The notes under the pieces are model-generated. The model saw only the letters and a program-made list of their open reading frames with translations. It had not been told where the DNA came from and did not search any database. Below, piece after piece: positions 9,014-11,465 of a DNA stretch of 11,465 nt (position 1 is the stretch's first letter; every line of letters starts with the position of its first letter). The position numbers and the translations under genes are program-made. The stretch lies in the NCBI GenBank assembly GCA_003024985.2, contig PXIH01S0011661.1; one strand, written 5' to 3'. This DNA comes from Euperipatoides rowelli (taxonomy: Eukaryota > Onychophora > Udeonychophora > Euonychophora > Peripatopsidae).

Positions 9014-9083
9014 TATATGTACCAGTAGTGGTACATATATTATTTTAGATGGTACACAGTGGATTACGAATCCACTTTGTACC
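9014..9083. repeat. Two subterminal hairpins of the hAT-like element
   Basis: The first hairpin has perfect 11-bp arms, TATATGTACCA (9014-9024) and TGGTACATATA (9029-9039), around loop GTAG. The second has 15-bp arms, GGTACACAGTGGATT (9051-9065) and AATCCACTTTGTACC (9069-9083), with one mismatch and loop ACG. Confidence 0.9.
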
Positions 9084-9087
9084 ACCT

Positions 9088-9166
9088 AATTGATGAGCTA
9101 CAATATTCAAAGATAGGTTGTACATATTATGTACAACCTATCTTTGAATAATGTAGCTCATCAATT
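9088..9166. repeat. 79-bp near-perfect palindrome
   Basis: The sequence is symmetric about base 9127. The 39-bp arms begin AATTGATGAGCTACAA and mirror to the right, with a single mismatch (9103 against 9151) and a one-base loop. With almost no loop it would extrude as a cruciform or fold as a long hairpin RNA. It lies inside the left end of the hAT-like element, next to the LINE remnant. Confidence 0.93.
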
Positions 9167-9179
9167 TATTACTATAATA

Positions 9180-9793
9180 AAAAGGATATGTTAATGATTG
9201 AAAAAGCCTTCCGGCATTTCAGTAAGCTTATTTCTGGTCTTTTCCATATACCATATATTGAAAGAATAGTAAAATTAAAATACTTACGCCATATCAAAGA
9301 TTGATCTACCTTGATATCATATATATGTACAAAACTGTTGTTGTCAAAGAAAATCTTGAAAATGTTTTTGTTTTTAACAAAAGAAATAACATTAGAGGTC
9401 ATAAATATACTTTATTTTTACCTTTCAAGAGAACAATGATTGGAACTAAACATATTTCTAATAGATCTATTTCCCTATGGAATNNTNTACCGAAAGATCT
9501 AGTTGATATTNCAAATTATACTGTTTTTAGAAATGAGTTGTCAGAATACATTAATAGTACTGATCATATTATACTCTTAGGGTTATATGACCTTAGGTTC
9601 CATGTCTAATGTTTGTTTCTATTGATATATTGTAAAATTGATAATGTTGTATTTTGTTTTTTTTTGTATGTATTTTATTTTTGTTCTTCTGTTTTGTCTA
9701 TAATTGATCTGTAATAAGACCCCAGGTCTTTCCTGTTCCCCTTTGGGATATAGTTGTACATAAATAAATAAATAAAAATAAATAAATAAATAG
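9180..9793 (+). mobile_element. 5'-truncated LINE: reverse-transcriptase C-terminal remnant plus AAAT tail
   Basis: From 9194 one frame reads MIEKAFRHFSKLISGL, then FHIPYIERIVKLKYLRHIKD and a stop. The reading then continues in another frame with RLIYLDIIYMYKTV, NIRGHKYTLFLPF, TKHISNRSISLWN and FRNELSEYI, to a stop at 9607-9609. This order (IEKxQRRxTKLI, LPYxERLxxL, YK, RGHxxKL, RxxFFxxRxxxxWNxLP, FKxxLxxY) is the well-known thumb/C-terminal part of CR1/Jockey-group LINE reverse transcriptases. A frameshift near 9295 and N bases at 9484, 9485, 9487 and 9511 interrupt it. A 3' UTR with a TTTGGGATATAGTTGTACATAAATAAAT end and an (AAAT)n tail at 9761-9791 complete the fragment. It is inactive. 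Confidence 0.82.
9761..9791 (+). repeat. AAAT microsatellite forming the LINE 3' tail
   Basis: A nearly pure TAAA/AAAT run directly after GTTGTACA, ending in taga. Such simple tails mark the 3' end of many LINEs primed by target-site reverse transcription. Confidence 0.85.
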
Positions 9794-10346
9794 ATTTATC
9801 TTGCTTTAAAATGTGTTATTTACAGTTGGTTATCTAGAAATCTATGTCCATCATAATTAATTATTGTGCAGTTAGTTAAGTTATGATGTATTTAGTATAT
9901 TTGATATTATATTTTAAATTTTTAAATGAATGACGGTTTCAGATTGTATATGACTAAATTAGACATTGAATAAAACTTAAAGTAAATAATATCGTATGTG
10001 CAATAAATAATTAATAAAATAAAATTATGATTATTTTGACAAGGTTGTTTATTTTATTCCGTTTGTCCTCTGACCCTAAAAAGACACTCTTGGCTACACA
10101 AAGTCCGAATTACAAATACGTACAAGATGGTACATTAATTTTTAGCAGTTTATTTAAGCGGTACAACATTCCAAAAGTTTGAGAACCTCTGATATAAGCT
10201 ATAGCATTAGATTGCAAAGTCATCCTTTTACAGCGCCTTGTTTATTTAGATTAGTTTTTTTAATTATCCCTACATTAGTTTATAATGAATATATTAAAAA
10301 AAATTCAATTAAAATATTTAATTATTTTTCTATTTTTTTTTTCCAG

Positions 10347-10621
10347 ATTTCAAACGTCAGATATATTAGTGCGTGTAGGTGAAAGTGAACTTAATGATGC
10401 CGTAGGTTCAACTGCACAAGTCCTTCATGTTCAAGTGGTGAAAATACATTCACATTTTAATAGTATTTTTGGAATGTATGATCATGATGTTGCACTGTTA
10501 AAACTCAGTTCTCCAGCTTTATTATCTGATACAGTCTGTCTGATCTGCCTGCCAGGGAAATCGGCAGACTACTTCAATAATAAAAAATGTACAGTAACGG
10601 GATATGGTTCAGATTCCTTAG
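10347..10621 (+). CDS. Serine protease (homologue) exon carrying the catalytic Asp
   Basis: Exon 3 continues the S1 domain: FQTSDILVRVGESELND, then the strand VLHVQVVKIHSHFNS, the catalytic-Asp motif DHDVALLKL (Asp102 codon 10486-10488), LLSDTVCLICLPGKSADYF, and CTVTGYGSDSLG. His57 and Asp102 are thus both retained. VCLICLP has two cysteines where most S1 proteases have one (ICLP, the partner of the linker cysteine). The extra one may pair with the unusual Cys of CWQ. The run VRVGE, VCLxCLP, CTVTGYG is, from memory, the pattern of insect masquerade protease homologues. The 275-bp exon starts at ttccag|A and ends at ttag|gtgaga, after the first base of a codon. Ser195 and the stop lie in later exons beyond the window. 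The open frame that starts with ATG at 10285 is intronic upstream of 10347, so that ATG is not a start. Confidence 0.93.
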
Positions 10622-11056
10622 GTGAGATAATAATACCAAACTTGGGTTTAAATTTTTCACGAGCCTAGAAACGAGTGACAATAAGTCCCATTTACTGTAT
10701 TTATAGCAGCATTATTTTTAAATTTACAGTCTTAACCTTACTGTAATTCTAAACCCTAATTCCTACCACGTATTAAACCCACTATGCCCACCCCTAGGAT
10801 AATCTAGAGGTGAAATAATCATTTTTTGATCGATTTCGATAATTTGGAGCTACTTCCTTCCGTTCTAAAATGGGAATTCTTGTCGCCCTTTTTTAGACAA
10901 AAATAATTTTCCTATTCAATAAACTTTAAATAATGTTTGACTTTTCTTACATAGTTCAAAATTTATTGTACGTTTGGTGACATCAGATGTTAATCAATAT
11001 ATTATGAATGATATGTTCAAGTTTGTCAGTTTAGTTTTATTTTGATAAAAGAATAT
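10622..11056 (+). other. Start of intron 3, no gene seen
   Basis: The region follows the donor gtgaga. Stops occur at once in the protease frame, and I find no S1 residues such as GDSGGP. A moderately GC-containing piece around 10790-10880 (tctagaggtgaaataatc, gatcgatttcgataatttgg) has the look of a dispersed repeat, but I cannot name its family. Confidence 0.55.
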
Positions 11057-11465
11057 GTTTAATTCAGCAAATTTTCTTATTTTATTTAAAAAAGTGTGAA
11101 AATCTAAGTTTTATACAATGTAAGGAAAGATGATGACATCATCTATGACATCACTTAAACAGAAAGCAAAGCAAACACTATGTTTAATTCATCAAATTTT
11201 CTTATTTCATTTAAAAAAGGTGTTAAAATCTAAGTTTTATACCATGTTAGAAAAGATGATGACATCATCTATGACATCATCTTAAACAGAAATCAAATGT
11301 TTAATTCAGCAAATTTTCTTATTTCATTTAAAGAGGTGTTAAAAATCTAAGTTTTATACAATGTTAGGAAAGATGATGACATCATCTATGACACATCTTA
11401 AACAGAAACAAAGCAAGCACTGTTTGTTTAATTCAGCAAATTTTATTATTTCATTTAAAAAAGGT
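11057..11465. repeat. Minisatellite of 117-127 bp, truncated by the window end
   Basis: Units begin with GTTTAATTCAGCAAATTTT at 11057, 11182, 11299 and 11426, so successive lengths are 125, 117 and 127 bp; the fourth copy runs off the window. Every full unit contains GATGATG-A-CATCATC, a 7-bp-arm palindrome, followed by ctatgacatca. The copies differ by small indels and substitutions. It lies in the presumed third intron of the protease-homologue gene. Confidence 0.93.

Larger units (their letters stand above)
8994..10191. mobile_element. hAT-like DNA transposon, non-autonomous, interrupted by a LINE
   Basis: The left end CAGAAATTCTCAAACTTTGG (8994-9013) is an inverted match to the right end, which reads CAGAGGTTCTCAAACTTTTGG on the minus strand (10191-10171). 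The sequence CAG(A/G)(A/G)TTCTCAAACTTTGG is the typical terminal repeat of many hAT-type MITEs. Subterminal GGTAC/GTACC motifs occur repeatedly at both ends, as is usual for hAT transposase-binding regions. No transposase coding is seen, so it is non-autonomous. A LINE tail and coding remnant (about 9180-9793) sits inside it and therefore probably inserted later. I could not find a clean 8-bp target duplication: the flanks are atagacag on the left and atataagc on the right. Confidence 0.72.
8356..10346 (+). other. Intron 2 of the protease-homologue gene (1991 bp), filled with transposons
   Basis: The donor is GG|gtaagt and the acceptor ttttttttccag|A. The 3' side has a long pyrimidine tract. 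Its first 640 bp (8356-8993) are AT-rich with a C10 run at 8631-8640 and no gene seen. The rest is a hAT-like element with a LINE fragment inside it, then about 150 bp of plain intron. The joined codon GG|A restores Gly in EGFQTSD. Confidence 0.85.

Noticed and set aside
10179-10382. 67-residue open frame overlapping the third exon
   Set aside because: It is in the wrong frame relative to the protease exon and begins in the hAT terminal repeat.
10622-11465. Search for a Ser195 (GDSGGP) exon
   Set aside because: No frame shows this motif or any other late S1 motif, so the exon must lie beyond the window.

Overview
The window looks like nuclear DNA from an arthropod, probably an insect. It is very AT-rich, has GT-AG introns and is dense in decayed transposons (Ty3/Gypsy, two LINE fragments, a hAT-like element), minisatellites and ATT/AAAT microsatellites. 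No prokaryotic-style gene packing is present. The species cannot be named from the sequence alone. A few N bases lie inside a repeat.

One real gene can be supported, on the + strand. It is represented by three exons: a very large internal exon (4200-7237) and two exons of a trypsin-fold serine protease or protease-homologue domain (8267-8355 and 10347-10621). The splice phases fit exactly: CAG|gtaaga to ttag|GCG in phase 0, then GG|gtaagt to ccag|A in phase 2. The joined reading frame runs through the signature CWQ, CGGSL, TAAHC (His57), DHDVALL (Asp102), VCLICLP and CTVTGYG. From memory this pattern is closest to arthropod masquerade-type protease homologues. The 5' exons (start codon, signal peptide) and the 3' exon or exons (Ser195 region, stop) lie outside the window or cannot be seen. 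The 1012-codon exon is low-complexity: His-rich VHHE repeats, an RQKR site, about ten Gly-rich 16-residue repeats, a Pro/Tyr/Asn-rich repeat block, two more dibasic sites, then a long Ser/Tyr/Gly-rich segment that leads directly into the protease domain.

Layout: 1-600 no feature seen; 612-864 a LINE 3' coding remnant (+); 865-1594 AT-rich, no gene; 1595-2194 a minisatellite of about 31 bp, with a perfect 125-bp higher-order duplication; 2220-3800 a decayed Ty3/Gypsy pol remnant (-); 3800-4199 the AT-rich end of an upstream intron; 4200-7237 the giant exon; 7238-8266 an intron with ATT microsatellites and two opposed hairpin motifs; 8267-8355 the His exon; 8356-10346 an intron holding a hAT-like element (8994-10191), with a strong 79-bp palindrome and a nested LINE 3' end; 10347-10621 the Asp exon; 10622-11465 the start of the next intron, ending in a minisatellite of about 120 bp that carries TGACATCA palindromes and runs off the window.

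The point of most biological interest is the gene's architecture: a secreted-looking, silk- or matrix-like repetitive region of more than 1000 residues in one exon, fused to a protease-like domain with no visible R|IVGG activation site.
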